From Oceanispirochaeta sp. M1 (GTDB lineage Bacteria > Spirochaetota > Spirochaetia > DSM-2461), in assembly GCF_003346715.1 (NCBI RefSeq), contig NZ_QQPQ01000013.1, positions 62,001 through 126,000 on the forward strand: a stretch of DNA of 64,000 nt. Direction: 5' to 3'. Below, one piece after another: positions 52,809 to 62,225 of this stretch (position 1 is its first letter; each line of letters starts with the position of its first letter). Position numbers and translations under genes: made by a program. The notes beneath the pieces were generated by a model that saw only the letters and a list, made by a program, of their open reading frames with translations, had not been told where the DNA came from and did not search any database.

Positions 52809-55412
52809 GTGAGGACCTTTGGTAGTAGTACTGAAACTCATCGGGTATTTCATCTTGGAACAGAATGCTATATTCTCTATCTCGGAAGCGATCAGGACGA
52901 TGATGATCCGTTCATTCGAATCGGGAATACCCCCGACCTTCCCGATCTGCTGCACAAGATAACTTCGAAGATTATTCTGACTTCTTCTTATACTGGAAAT
53001 CCTTTTCTGGAAGTTCAGTATGCAAGACGACACAAGCTTTCCTATCTTGGGGATGTGGACATAATTGAACACTTCAGAAAATTCTTTCAGGGTCTCCAGC
53101 TTCCTGCCAGAGAATTGAATGATTACCGGCAGGTAAAGACAAGAGAAAACAGACATACCCTTTATTTTTATAACAATGGGAATATTCATCTTAATTTTGA
53201 TGAAACCCTTTTGTTTGATCTCCATAAAAGAGAGCAGAAGGATCTTCACAGTTATCAGCTCTGCGATAGTGTTAAAGCACTTTTCCTTAAAAATCCTCTC
53301 CGCTATACAAGAGAAGAATTAAATAGATCAGGTTTCTTTATTTCTGAAAACGGCAAATTTTATCTAATACATAAAAACTGGATATCTCTGGATCTTGAGG
53401 ATCAGTATTTTGCTTCTCTTGCATCACAGGGTATTGATCCGGATGAAGTTAATTCTGTCTTTACTCATTTATCAGAACAGGAAATGGGGCAACCTGAAAG
53501 GGAAGCATTAGTTCAGATAATTAAAAGAAGAACTCTCCGTAATAAGAATGTCACTGTCCTGACTACAAAAAAAGATATTACAGATCATCTTCTCCATCTG
53601 TTTCCAGACGGCCAGAATACTACCGCCGTTCGTCCCTTTCTGATGGAAGCGGGGCAGGAACTTATAGAGAGAGGGATGACCGCAGTTGTTAAAGAGAATA
53701 CTCTGAGCATTCAGTTCGCTGCAAAAGAGAATCTGATTATTCCCTACAGCTCTTCAGGCAATGGCGTACCGCGCTGGGCCGGATGGCATATCTCACTTGA
53801 TAGAAAAACTCTGACTCATAGAACTGATGAAGGTGTAGAGACAGAGCTTAAAACTCTTAAAGGTTTTCCCCTTCTCCTTGAAAGCACAGTACCTCTGGGA
53901 GCTGCCCTTGTAAGCAAATATCTAACTTTTCTGCATACCTACCTTGAAACCTGGGAAGGCCGGGATTCCTGGACAGCACTCTATGATCTGGAGGATCTGA
54001 CCAATAGTATTCTGGAGGGAACAAAGGTTAATGGAGCAGGCAATGTTCCGGATATCAAGGCAATAACTCCCGGTCTAGAGTATATCTTCCTTCACAATGT
54101 AATAGAAATTTTGAAACAGCATGCACGTCCTCAACCGGAAACAATGATTGGTCATCTCAGTAGAATGATAGAGAATCTTTCTGATCCTTCACCTCTGATG
54201 CCGGTACTTGGAGATCTTTTTACAGGAAAGAACGGACCCTTTATTTTATACAGGATCAGCAGCAGTAAATTAAATCCTCATAATTTCAGAAAAGCCGAAG
54301 AAATCAGTGAACAGATGAAACAGCTTCAGACTCCTGATGTCAGAAAGTTTAAGAGTGAGAAGAAACGTCTTCAGGATCTTCTTGAAAATCTTTACGGTGC
54401 AGGACCGGCAGTAAGTTCCTATACTTCAAGCCCTAAACCTGCAGAAAAAAAGAAAGAGACCACATCGTCTAAACCTTCCCAGGGAGCGGCCGCTTCAAGC
54501 AGCACTGCTGCAGAAAGCGGACCTGGAGGATTCGGTCAGAAACCGGCAGTAAGAAGGCCCCCGGCAAAAAGCCGCAGTAAGGCTCCTCTGCTTATTCTTC
54601 TTCTAATCCTTCTGCTGGCAGCCGGCGGGGCAGGAGCCTATTTCTTATTCAGTAACGGGGATGATTCTCCGAGAATTGTGAAGACAGATACAGGCAGCGA
54701 AAGTTCCGGCAGCAGCGAAAGTTCCGGCAGCAGCGAAAGCTCCGGCAGCAGCGAAAGCTCCGGCAGCAGCGAAAGCTCCGGCAGCAGCGAAAGCTCCGGC
54801 AGCAGCGAAAGCTCCGGCAGCAGCGAAAGCTCCGGCAGCAGCGAAAGCTCCGGCAGCAGCGAAAGCTCCGGCAGCAGCGAAAGCTCCGGCAGCAGCGAAA
54901 GCTCCGGCAGCAGCGAAAGCTCCGGCAGCAGCGAAAGCTCCGGCACAGTTGAAAGTTCCGGCACAGTTGAAACTGTTGTTGAAACAGAACGCCGACCTGT
55001 AACTACCGAAGAGGCTCTGGCATATCTGGAAATTGATGACATAACAATTACCCTGGTAGACATCCATCTTGTATCAAATGACATTGCGGTGAACAGTGGT
55101 TATCGTGATCTGGACTACCGCGTCAATGAAGGAAATAACCCTGACTGGATTTATGCCGGAAATGAATTAATCATGCCGGACGGTTCTGTCTACAATGTTG
55201 TAAGGGGAGATTCTATCTGGTTTATCGCTTCAAGACTTATAAGGCGTGAACTTGAAATTGATCTTAAAAAAGTTGCAGAGTTGGAAAATAAACTGAGCAA
55301 TTCAGATCTGTCAAATTCAGAGAAAAAAGTTTTAGTCGATGATTTAATGGCAATTGCAGACAGAACAATGAGTGAACAGTTGAAGGGAAAATTGGTAAAT
55401 CAATACAGGTAA
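52809..55412 (+). CDS. membrane protein with Ser/Gly/Glu minisatellite and LysM-like end
   Basis: 867 residues starting with GTG 52809 (GGAGG 7 bases before). A cytoplasmic region of about 590 residues, unrecognised, ends in a Pro/Ser-rich linker. A single membrane helix follows (about 593-615, LLILLLILLLAAGGAGAYF), then a Ser/Gly/Glu stalk (631-720), and a LysM-like tail (about 782-815; YAGNELIMPDGSVY, NVVRGDSIWFIASRL). The layout predicts a spacer crossing the periplasm that grips peptidoglycan while the cytoplasmic part faces the filament. It lies just upstream of cfpA in the same direction. Confidence 0.75.
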   Translation: MRTFGSSTETHRVFHLGTECYILYLGSDQDDDDPFIRIGNTPDLPDLLHKITSKIILTSSYTGNPFLEVQYARRHKLSYLGDVDIIEHFRKFFQGLQLPARELNDYRQVKTRENRHTLYFYNNGNIHLNFDETLLFDLHKREQKDLHSYQLCDSVKALFLKNPLRYTREELNRSGFFISENGKFYLIHKNWISLDLEDQYFASLASQGIDPDEVNSVFTHLSEQEMGQPEREALVQIIKRRTLRNKNVTVLTTKKDITDHLLHLFPDGQNTTAVRPFLMEAGQELIERGMTAVVKENTLSIQFAAKENLIIPYSSSGNGVPRWAGWHISLDRKTLTHRTDEGVETELKTLKGFPLLLESTVPLGAALVSKYLTFLHTYLETWEGRDSWTALYDLEDLTNSILEGTKVNGAGNVPDIKAITPGLEYIFLHNVIEILKQHARPQPETMIGHLSRMIENLSDPSPLMPVLGDLFTGKNGPFILYRISSSKLNPHNFRKAEEISEQMKQLQTPDVRKFKSEKKRLQDLLENLYGAGPAVSSYTSSPKPAEKKKETTSSKPSQGAAASSSTAAESGPGGFGQKPAVRRPPAKSRSKAPLLILLLILLLAAGGAGAYFLFSNGDDSPRIVKTDTGSESSGSSESSGSSESSGSSESSGSSESSGSSESSGSSESSGSSESSGSSESSGSSESSGSSESSGSSESSGSSESSGSSESSGTVESSGTVETVVETERRPVTTEEALAYLEIDDITITLVDIHLVSNDIAVNSGYRDLDYRVNEGNNPDWIYAGNELIMPDGSVYNVVRGDSIWFIASRLIRRELEIDLKKVAELENKLSNSDLSNSEKKVLVDDLMAIADRTMSEQLKGKLVNQYR
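54699..54968 (+). repeat. 18-base coding minisatellite
   Basis: Thirteen tandem GAAAG[T/C]TCCGGCAGCAGC units coding Glu-Ser-Ser-Gly-Ser-Ser (54699-54932), then two ESSGTV units to 54968. Units 3-13 appear identical in DNA, indicating recent slippage. A multiple of three per unit keeps the frame whatever the copy number. Confidence 0.95.
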
Positions 55413-55510
55413 TGAAAATGAATAATGAATACATATTCTGGGTTTTTTTAAAAAAAGACGTTTTTTTACTGTTAAATAGGCTTTGATAAAAAAAATCGTG
55501 ACAATGAATT

Positions 55511-55538
55511 TTGAAAAAGATATAAAATGTAATATAAT
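55511..55538 (+). promoter_or_regulatory. promoter of cfpA
   Basis: TTGAAA (55511-55516), 16-base spacer, TATAAT (55533-55538); leader of about 50 bases with GAGGAG before ATG 55598. Confidence 0.65.
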
Positions 55539-55597
55539 TGGGAATAATGAAACAGGTATTTCCATTTGTTTGTATAAATTAAAATGAGGAGAGTATT

Positions 55598-57583
55598 ATG
55601 GCTGGTGATCTTCCTAGAAGTCCTAATGTATTTCACCCAACTAAACCGTCAGCAGTAGGTTCAAGAAACAGTCTTGCCCAGGACGGCCGTCAACAGAATG
55701 ATGAATTTGAACGTGTCATACAGGAAGAATCTGAAAAGGTTCTAAAAGAGATTGAGACTAAACTACCACAGGAAGTTCTAAAAGAACTTGATGTAATGGG
55801 TGGTCTGAAACAGAAACTGTATAACTATTACAACCAGAACTATCAGAACATGTTCAACCGTTATGTTGTAACGACTGAAGATGAGATGGTGAAGAAGATT
55901 CGCGGTTTCATAGATAAAGAGGAAAATAAGGCTCTTGCCCGATATACCCCGAAAGAAATCTCTGAGATGCTGGATCAGATCGGTGGAGCTGACAAGTTCA
56001 ACACCGGTGAGATCGAAAAATCAATAGTTAACATGTACGGACACCTTCAGGGGCATGTACAGAGAGGTCTCAATGACCTTGAAAATGAAACCAATGCTCT
56101 TCTGAGACAGAAGACCGATGTTGGTGCATTTATCCGTGGTGAGAATGCATACTCCATCATAAAGTGTTCTTTTAAAGACAATGCATTGAAACCCAAAGTT
56201 GTTTCCGATGTTAAACTGTCAATCAATATCCTTGAATCTGAATTGATCTCTCCGATCATCCAGTATCAGGCATCTGTTGAGTACATCATCAAAGATCAGA
56301 TTTCCAAAACAATTTCCGAGTTTATTGACAGAGAAATTGAAGTTTTCCAGGATCAGATGGTTGATGAAGGTAAAGAAGAACTTACAGATTCCGAACTGAT
56401 GTTCGAAAGAATCAAAAAAGTTCCCGATTTCACTGATGATGATAAAGATGATGACAACTCCAAGAGATTTGCCTTTATGGCAAAAAACCTTGTAGAAAAA
56501 ATCGAAGGACTGAGAGCTGAGATTCCCAGAGAGGAATTTGACCCACAGAACATCAGAGAAAATATCAAACGGATCGTTGATGATGAAAATATCAGAAACA
56601 GAGGTTTTAATACCGCCGTTAACAATCTGACATCCATTCTGGATACCAGTAAAATGGGTTATCAGTTTATTGAAAACCTTAAGAATGCCCGTGAACTGAT
56701 TGTTAAAGAATATGAAGATTCAGATCCTAAGAGACTGCCTGATGAAAGATATCAGATCAGACTTAAATTCTATGACAATGATCAGCTTGAGAATCTCAGA
56801 AAGAACTACGATCAGCAGATTGATGAGTTCAGAAAAGAAGTTCTTCACCTCTGGGATGTCGTAGAAGTTGTTTACCAGGGTAAAAAATCCCGAGGTAAAA
56901 TCAGCGATTTTGATGATCTCAGCAAAAAAGTTTCAGGAACCATCAAGAAGCAGATTAAAGATATTTCCGGTGATCCGACCTATGAAGAACAGGAAAAGAA
57001 CTGGAATGAGATTATGACTCTCCGTGTTGAAGACACAGATGTAGAGAGACTTAATCAGACTTATGTCTATGAAAAAGAACTTCTTAAGAAGATGCTTCGA
57101 AAATGCAGAGAAAAAGTAGCTGTTATCTTCGGTTATGAAAATCCAAAGATGAGAGTTGTTACCGACCAGAGAATAGACTTTCTGGAAAAAGAAGTGGAAG
57201 AGTTTGATTATCTTATCAATCCCTACCATGTTCAGCCAGGTCTTATACTTGATGTTGATATCACAAGTATCAAACGTAAAAAGTATACTCTGAACGCCAT
57301 GGCTAACGTTATGAACGAATTCCTCAATGGAGTTTCTAAAGGATTCCAGGATGCGGCATTTGCTTCATTCAAGAGACGTCGTTCAACTGTTCGTGATGAC
57401 ATTGATCAGCAGTTTGGTGATTCTGAAGTTGGTGGCATGGCTCCTTCAACCAATGAGTATGCTAAAAAGCTGAAGGGACTTAATGCAGAAGCAGAAGCAG
57501 AAGCTCCTAAAGGTAAAGCAGATGTGACTCCTTCCAAATCTAGAAGGAAGAAAGTTAACCTGGATGAATTAAGCGAGATCTGA
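55598..57583 (+). CDS. cfpA: cytoplasmic filament protein A
   Basis: 661 residues, very close to the 678 of Treponema CfpA. The N-terminus [19 protein letters not shown] is, as I remember the family, its conserved head. The rest is highly helical and charged with long coiled coils, has no signal or membrane segment, and ends in a basic tail ([15 protein letters not shown]). CfpA builds the ribbon of cytoplasmic filaments under the flagella in treponemes and is needed for normal division and motility there. It has its own promoter. The unknown gene and the PPDK-like gene follow closely, the same neighbours as in Treponema pallidum as I recall (TP0748, TP0747, TP0746). Confidence 0.85.
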   Translation: MAGDLPRSPNVFHPTKPSAVGSRNSLAQDGRQQNDEFERVIQEESEKVLKEIETKLPQEVLKELDVMGGLKQKLYNYYNQNYQNMFNRYVVTTEDEMVKKIRGFIDKEENKALARYTPKEISEMLDQIGGADKFNTGEIEKSIVNMYGHLQGHVQRGLNDLENETNALLRQKTDVGAFIRGENAYSIIKCSFKDNALKPKVVSDVKLSINILESELISPIIQYQASVEYIIKDQISKTISEFIDREIEVFQDQMVDEGKEELTDSELMFERIKKVPDFTDDDKDDDNSKRFAFMAKNLVEKIEGLRAEIPREEFDPQNIRENIKRIVDDENIRNRGFNTAVNNLTSILDTSKMGYQFIENLKNARELIVKEYEDSDPKRLPDERYQIRLKFYDNDQLENLRKNYDQQIDEFRKEVLHLWDVVEVVYQGKKSRGKISDFDDLSKKVSGTIKKQIKDISGDPTYEEQEKNWNEIMTLRVEDTDVERLNQTYVYEKELLKKMLRKCREKVAVIFGYENPKMRVVTDQRIDFLEKEVEEFDYLINPYHVQPGLILDVDITSIKRKKYTLNAMANVMNEFLNGVSKGFQDAAFASFKRRRSTVRDDIDQQFGDSEVGGMAPSTNEYAKKLKGLNAEAEAEAPKGKADVTPSKSRRKKVNLDELSEI

Positions 57584-57584
57584 T

Positions 57585-58556
57585 ATGACTCAAAACATCA
57601 GCGATAATAAATATAATTTGTTATCCACCAGAGCAGGTTTTAACCTCGCTCTGGGGCATTTTAAGACGGCCCTCTCCTTCTCTTCTGATGTAGAAGGGGG
57701 CTATAATCTTGCTGATGTACTGTCTGAAGCTATTGAGGAGGGATCTATCTCTCCTCAGCAGCTGAGGCCTGTACTCAACATACTTCTGGTTGATAAGTTC
57801 TCTTATCAAATCAAAACAGAAAATCTGAGAGATGCAGTAGATTCGGTGGATGATCTCATCGCAGCTGTTTCTCAGTGGACCATGCTGGATGTTGTTCTTG
57901 CCTTCTATAACTCCAGCGGGGATATCTCTGTGATAAACCCGTCCAACAAGGACCATTGGGCCCCTGTCATACCGCTCAAGCGGGATGAGTTGATGGTTTG
58001 TTTTATTAAAAGTCGAAAAGAAAATGATCTGAAAACCGAACAAGCGGCATGCATCGATCTATTTAATCTCCTGTACGGCAAAAAAATCAAGGTTAAAAAA
58101 TCATTTATTAATCCTGATTTTGTAGCGGAAGAGAGGGTAGAAGTGAGGACTCCTGAATCAAAACGGGAACAAGATGTTCAAGCAGCACCCGAAGAAGCCG
58201 CTGCACCGTCACGTGTTGTGAATACCGGAAAATCCTCGGCAAAAATTTCTGTTCTGGTTACCAACGAACTGTTTCATAATGGTAACGTTGAAGCCTGGAA
58301 AAAAATAATGGCCAGTTACAAAGGTAAACACCCCGGATTGGATGTGAATATCTGGTATGATGGTGAAAAGATCAATGATATAAATACGCTCTTCAAATGG
58401 GGCAAGGTAAAGCATGGTACTCCGATTATATTTAATGTGGTCGGCGACGATATTAAAGACGTATCCAAGCTTAAAAAATACTTTTTTGAGGGTGCAAGTG
58501 CCCGTTATGAAGTGTTTTTAAGAGGCGCCGTCAATAGTGTTCTCGATCTCTTTTAG
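57585..58556 (+). CDS. unknown protein between cfpA and PPDK-like gene; C-terminal alpha/beta domain
   Basis: 323 residues, starting one base after the cfpA stop codon. A helical N-terminal half (1-175), an Ala/Glu-rich linker (about 180-215), then a compact domain (220-305) with the order strand-helix-strand-strand-helix-strand-helix: KISVLVTN, EAWKKIMASYKG, DVNIWYDG, NTLFKWG, TPIIFNVVGDD, DVSKLKKYF. That order and spacing resemble the phosphocarrier HPr, with His231 (ELFHNGN) near the place of the HPr active His, but the GIHARP motif is absent. The run NVEAWKKIM to HPGLDVNIWYDG also looks like the start of a solute-binding-protein lobe. Assignment open. Confidence 0.7.
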   Translation: MTQNISDNKYNLLSTRAGFNLALGHFKTALSFSSDVEGGYNLADVLSEAIEEGSISPQQLRPVLNILLVDKFSYQIKTENLRDAVDSVDDLIAAVSQWTMLDVVLAFYNSSGDISVINPSNKDHWAPVIPLKRDELMVCFIKSRKENDLKTEQAACIDLFNLLYGKKIKVKKSFINPDFVAEERVEVRTPESKREQDVQAAPEEAAAPSRVVNTGKSSAKISVLVTNELFHNGNVEAWKKIMASYKGKHPGLDVNIWYDGEKINDINTLFKWGKVKHGTPIIFNVVGDDIKDVSKLKKYFFEGASARYEVFLRGAVNSVLDLF

Positions 58557-58586
58557 TGAGTACTTGTAGAAAAAGGAATTGTCTTT

Positions 58587-61193
58587 ATGGATATTTATTC
58601 TTTCAGCAGTGAAGTTTTTACCCAGGATGAGGATGTTCTGGATGCCTTAGGTTACAGAGGCAGACGATTGATGCATCTGGCAGGTCTTGGGATACCTATC
58701 CTTCCGGGTTATGTACTGACTAACGATTCTTTATTAGCTGAGCTGGAAAGTCCCGGTTCAAATGATAAGATGGTTCAGAATTCCATATCCAATATGGAAG
58801 ATGTAATCGGCAAAAAATTTGGAGATGCCAGTAATCCTCTGCTGATTAAATATGTTCTGAGTCCTCAGCTGAATATGATAGACACTTTTTCAAGTCTTCA
58901 TAATGTGGGTCTCTGCAGCAGTACAATAGATGGATTTTCCTCTTTTGTGGGCGAAGAGTTTGCCTATCATGAGTATAGAAACATGCTGCGCAGAGTTATA
59001 ACTCTTGATCTTGAAATAGAATCGGACAGCAATAGACGCAAGCTTCTGGAAAAAATGATCAAATCATTGAAAGCCTGTAAGAATGTTACACAGACCAAGG
59101 AATCTCTTTTGGAATTGGAAGGGCTTTATCCTGCAGAGTTTTTCTCAGACTCATGGGCACAGCTTGAATATATACAGACTCTCTATACGAAATATTTGAA
59201 AGATTCTGTTTCCATTAATGATTCTGCTCTCCTTGTTCAGGCCATGACATTCGGTAACTATGGTAAAAAGAGCTATTTCGGTTCTTATTTTACCAGAGAT
59301 ATAGTGACCGGAAAAAATGAGCTTAGTGGTGATTTTTTTATGAACTCTTTCGATGCAACCAGCACCGAGGGTCAGCCCATTAAGAAAATTTCAAAAGCCA
59401 TATATCAGGATCTTGATTCTATGGCACGACAGCTTGAGAATCATTATAAAGAAATCCGTCAGATAAAATTCACAGTAGAAGATGGAAAACTCTGGGTAAT
59501 TGATCAGCAGGAGGCCGAAGGTAAGTCTACACAGGCACATATCCGAACACTGCTTGATCTTAACAAGGCGGGGATTGTTAGTGATGAATACATGATCAAT
59601 GACATTCAGCCAAACCGTCTGGCTGAGATTCTACATCCGGTCATTGACCGTAAATCTGCTGAAAACTTACCCTCTGTTAAAGGTGGAATTTCAGGATCTG
59701 TGGGAGCCGCTATGGGTAGAGTTTACTTTACCACAGATGCACTCATGAAAGAATATCGGATAACCACTCAAAGAGGTCTTGAGTCCAATCTCATTCTTAT
59801 TATGAGATCCACTTATGCTGAAGATGTAAAGGCAATTGAAGTATGTCAGGGTGTAATCACCTGTGAGGGAGGCTATGCCTCTCATGCTCCGGTAGTTGCC
59901 AGAAGCCTCGGTAAAGTAGCCATGGTGAATCCTGATCTTAAAATTTTAAAATCAGGTGTGAAATTCGGAGAACGGTTGGTGAAAGAAGGAGATTACATCA
60001 CTCTGGATGTTCCCTCCTATGATAAACCTACAGTTTATTTTGATAAAGTCGGGCTGATAAAACCTAGTATTGAAGAGAGCGGTATTCTTGAATTTCTGGA
60101 TGTGGTGCAGAAGTTTATTGGTGATTTCGATTGCCATGCAAATGCAGATCAGCCGAAAGATGCACAGCTGGCTAAGTTGTTTCATGCTGATGGTATCGGA
60201 CTCTGCCGGACAGAGCACATGTTTTTTAATGAAGAACGAATTCCCTTGTTCCGCTCTCTGATTATCACTGATGATATGAAGGATCGGTACAAGATTCTGG
60301 ATAAACTGGGTAAAATGCAGACTTCAGATTTCTATAATCTTTTCAAGATTATGGAAGGACATCCTGTCACAATTCGTCTACTGGATGCACCGCTCCATGA
60401 ATTCCTCCCTCATACAAGAGACAGTATGCAGGAATTCATCAGCTATTACAGAAAAGGTCACCCTAAAGCCACGGAAGCGGATATTCGTCTGCGCTGTGAT
60501 ATGATGGGTGAAGTGAATCCCATGCTTGGTCATCGTGGTATACGTGTTGCAATTTCAAAACCTGAAGTTTATGCCATGCAGATCCGGTCTATATTTGAAG
60601 CTCTTTATAAGTTGAAAGTGGAAGATGATATAGATTGTCAGCCTGAGATTATGCTACCGGTTGTCATGTCTCACAGAGAAGTGAAAACAGTTCGTTTTGG
60701 AAAGAGAATTGAAGGTGCTGAGATCCTTGGTATAAGAGATATTGAGGAAGCTGTACGGCAGAAGTATGATATACCGGCACTACCTTATCAGGTTGGTACT
60801 ATGATAGAACTTCCCGGGGCCGCTCTGAATGCTGATAAGATTGCACGCTATGCAGATTTCTTCAGTTTCGGAACAAATGATCTGACCCAGACTACCAATG
60901 GTATCTCAAGGGATGACTTCAACTCATTTTTCACTGATTATAATCAATATGACCTTCTGGAGAGAAATCCATTCAAGTACCTGAATGAACCTGTAAAGGA
61001 ACTGGTTTCCATTGCAGCAGAGCGGGGGCGTATGGTAAGACCGGATATGAAACTGGGATTGTGCGGTGAGCATGGTGCAGAGCCTGAGAATATCAAGTTC
61101 TGTATGGATACGGGACTCAACTATGTGTCCTGTTCGCCCTATGGTATTCCCATAGCTAAACTGGCAATAGCCCAGTTTAATCTACAGAAATAA
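58587..61193 (+). CDS. pyruvate phosphate dikinase-like protein with degenerate ATP-binding half
   Basis: 868 residues, matching full-length PPDK (about 874). The PEP half is intact: phosphohistidine 433 in EGGYASHAPVVARSLG, GLCRTEHMFF (near 539), RLLDAPLHEFLPH, GTMIELPGAAL, FFSFGTNDLTQTT and CGEHGAEP with Cys826. The ATP-grasp half keeps the fold but not its key residues. LGGKG reads LGYRG; the SVRSGA.ASMPG loop reads IKYVLSPQLNMIDTF; the D-x-E of the magnesium site reads QIKFTV; and the Q-T-R after it is D-Q-Q. A normal dikinase reaction seems impossible. It could take phosphate from PEP and pass it to a protein, as Enzyme I of the PTS does. Existing annotation as PPDK would be the default name. 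Confidence 0.85.
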   Translation: MDIYSFSSEVFTQDEDVLDALGYRGRRLMHLAGLGIPILPGYVLTNDSLLAELESPGSNDKMVQNSISNMEDVIGKKFGDASNPLLIKYVLSPQLNMIDTFSSLHNVGLCSSTIDGFSSFVGEEFAYHEYRNMLRRVITLDLEIESDSNRRKLLEKMIKSLKACKNVTQTKESLLELEGLYPAEFFSDSWAQLEYIQTLYTKYLKDSVSINDSALLVQAMTFGNYGKKSYFGSYFTRDIVTGKNELSGDFFMNSFDATSTEGQPIKKISKAIYQDLDSMARQLENHYKEIRQIKFTVEDGKLWVIDQQEAEGKSTQAHIRTLLDLNKAGIVSDEYMINDIQPNRLAEILHPVIDRKSAENLPSVKGGISGSVGAAMGRVYFTTDALMKEYRITTQRGLESNLILIMRSTYAEDVKAIEVCQGVITCEGGYASHAPVVARSLGKVAMVNPDLKILKSGVKFGERLVKEGDYITLDVPSYDKPTVYFDKVGLIKPSIEESGILEFLDVVQKFIGDFDCHANADQPKDAQLAKLFHADGIGLCRTEHMFFNEERIPLFRSLIITDDMKDRYKILDKLGKMQTSDFYNLFKIMEGHPVTIRLLDAPLHEFLPHTRDSMQEFISYYRKGHPKATEADIRLRCDMMGEVNPMLGHRGIRVAISKPEVYAMQIRSIFEALYKLKVEDDIDCQPEIMLPVVMSHREVKTVRFGKRIEGAEILGIRDIEEAVRQKYDIPALPYQVGTMIELPGAALNADKIARYADFFSFGTNDLTQTTNGISRDDFNSFFTDYNQYDLLERNPFKYLNEPVKELVSIAAERGRMVRPDMKLGLCGEHGAEPENIKFCMDTGLNYVSCSPYGIPIAKLAIAQFNLQK

Positions 61194-61215
61194 GAAAAAG
61201 TTATATTCTTGATAT

Positions 61216-61255
61216 GAACCCCTTTGGTTGGACAAAAATCCAGCAGAAGGGGTTT
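61216..61255. terminator. hairpin between PPDK-like and J-domain genes
   Basis: AACCCCTT / AAGGGGTT (8 bp) with an inner TGGA/TCCA stem. The T runs are short. Lies between convergent genes. Confidence 0.55.
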
Positions 61256-61270
61256 CGTATTTCTTACTAA

Positions 61271-62158
61271 TCAGCTTTCTGAATAATTAAAGAAATTATA
61301 CTGCATTTCATACTCTTCACGGCGTATCTCTCTCAGGCTGTCTGCAAGGTTGTGGCAGATTTTGAAAGTCTTATCTTCATCCAGTGCTGGAAATCTTGTC
61401 TGTAGGTATATGAGTTGATTCCAGCATTGAGTAAAACTTGTATTAGCACTCATTTTTCTAAAATTATGTACCAGGTGGGGGACCAGATAGTCCTTTATGG
61501 AATAAAGCATGTATTCCTCCATCAGATCCCAGTGTCTGTTCAGGAGAGGATGATCAGGGATGTGACGTTCATCCAGCTGTATATAATGAAAGAGGTTTCC
61601 CGTGAAGCGAAGAAACAGATTGACTGCATACTGATCATATTCGGTTTTGCAGTACTGATCCAGTTCTGTGGTTTTATTCACTGCATCATCAAATATTCTA
61701 AGAGATTCTCTGTAACGGAAACGTCTGACTCCCTCATAGCGTAATTTTCTCTTCTCCAGGCCATATTCAAAAAAGATCTCCGATGCTTCTGTGTAAATAT
61801 TGGATATATTAAGTATTCTTTTATAGAGATCGGGAGTTATTTCCTGATTTATTTTACTATTTTGTTGCTTTTTTTTGTGAGCTTTTAGATTTTGCTCATT
61901 TGTGTCTTTATTTTGCTCTTTTGCTGGTTGATAGTTTGGATTCTCTTGATTTATTTCGTTATTTGATTCTAAATAGCTACAACATGCTTCATAGGCCAGG
62001 TTGATTTCAGTCATCTTGTTATGTGACCATTCCTGGTTCTTAGGGTTTGAGTCGGGGTGGTATTTCTTTACCAGCTTCTTATAGGATTTTTGAAGATCTT
62101 CTTTTGAAAAATCTGTTTTCAATTTGAAGATCATCATTGAGCGATGAATATCCGGCAT
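61271..62158 (-). CDS. J-domain (DnaJ-like) protein
   Basis: 295 residues. An N-terminal J-domain with DFSKEDLQKSYKKLVKKYHP and the required HPD (near residue 35), then a low-complexity Asn/Gln/Lys-rich linker (about 65-105) and a helical C-terminal region of unknown family (110-295). It has no Gly/Phe or zinc-finger part, so it is a type III co-chaperone recruiting DnaK to a special target. Start lacks a ribosome site; a TATAAT box is 8 bases upstream. Confidence 0.85.
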   Translation of the reverse strand: MPDIHRSMMIFKLKTDFSKEDLQKSYKKLVKKYHPDSNPKNQEWSHNKMTEINLAYEACCSYLESNNEINQENPNYQPAKEQNKDTNEQNLKAHKKKQQNSKINQEITPDLYKRILNISNIYTEASEIFFEYGLEKRKLRYEGVRRFRYRESLRIFDDAVNKTTELDQYCKTEYDQYAVNLFLRFTGNLFHYIQLDERHIPDHPLLNRHWDLMEEYMLYSIKDYLVPHLVHNFRKMSANTSFTQCWNQLIYLQTRFPALDEDKTFKICHNLADSLREIRREEYEMQYNFFNYSES

Positions 62159-62166
62159 GTTAAGTC

Positions 62167-62195
62167 ATTATATTCTATAATCTTTCCGGTGAAAA
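62167..62195 (-). promoter_or_regulatory. promoter of the J-domain gene, leaderless type
   Basis: TTTTCA, 17-base spacer, TATAAT on the minus strand, then 8 bases to the ATG. Confidence 0.5.
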
Positions 62196-62225
62196 CAGAG
62201 GGATTAATTATTTTGATTTCATAGT

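Noticed and set aside
54699-54968. CRISPR-like regular repeat
   Set aside because: Units are contiguous with no spacers and stay in the reading frame of a protein.
54638-55084. Long minus-strand frames across the minisatellite (repeats of Glu-Leu-Ser-Leu-Leu-Pro or Ala-Phe-Ala-Ala-Ala-Gly)
   Set aside because: They exist only because an 18-base repeat without stops is open in several frames; no ribosome site, and the plus-strand gene explains the region.
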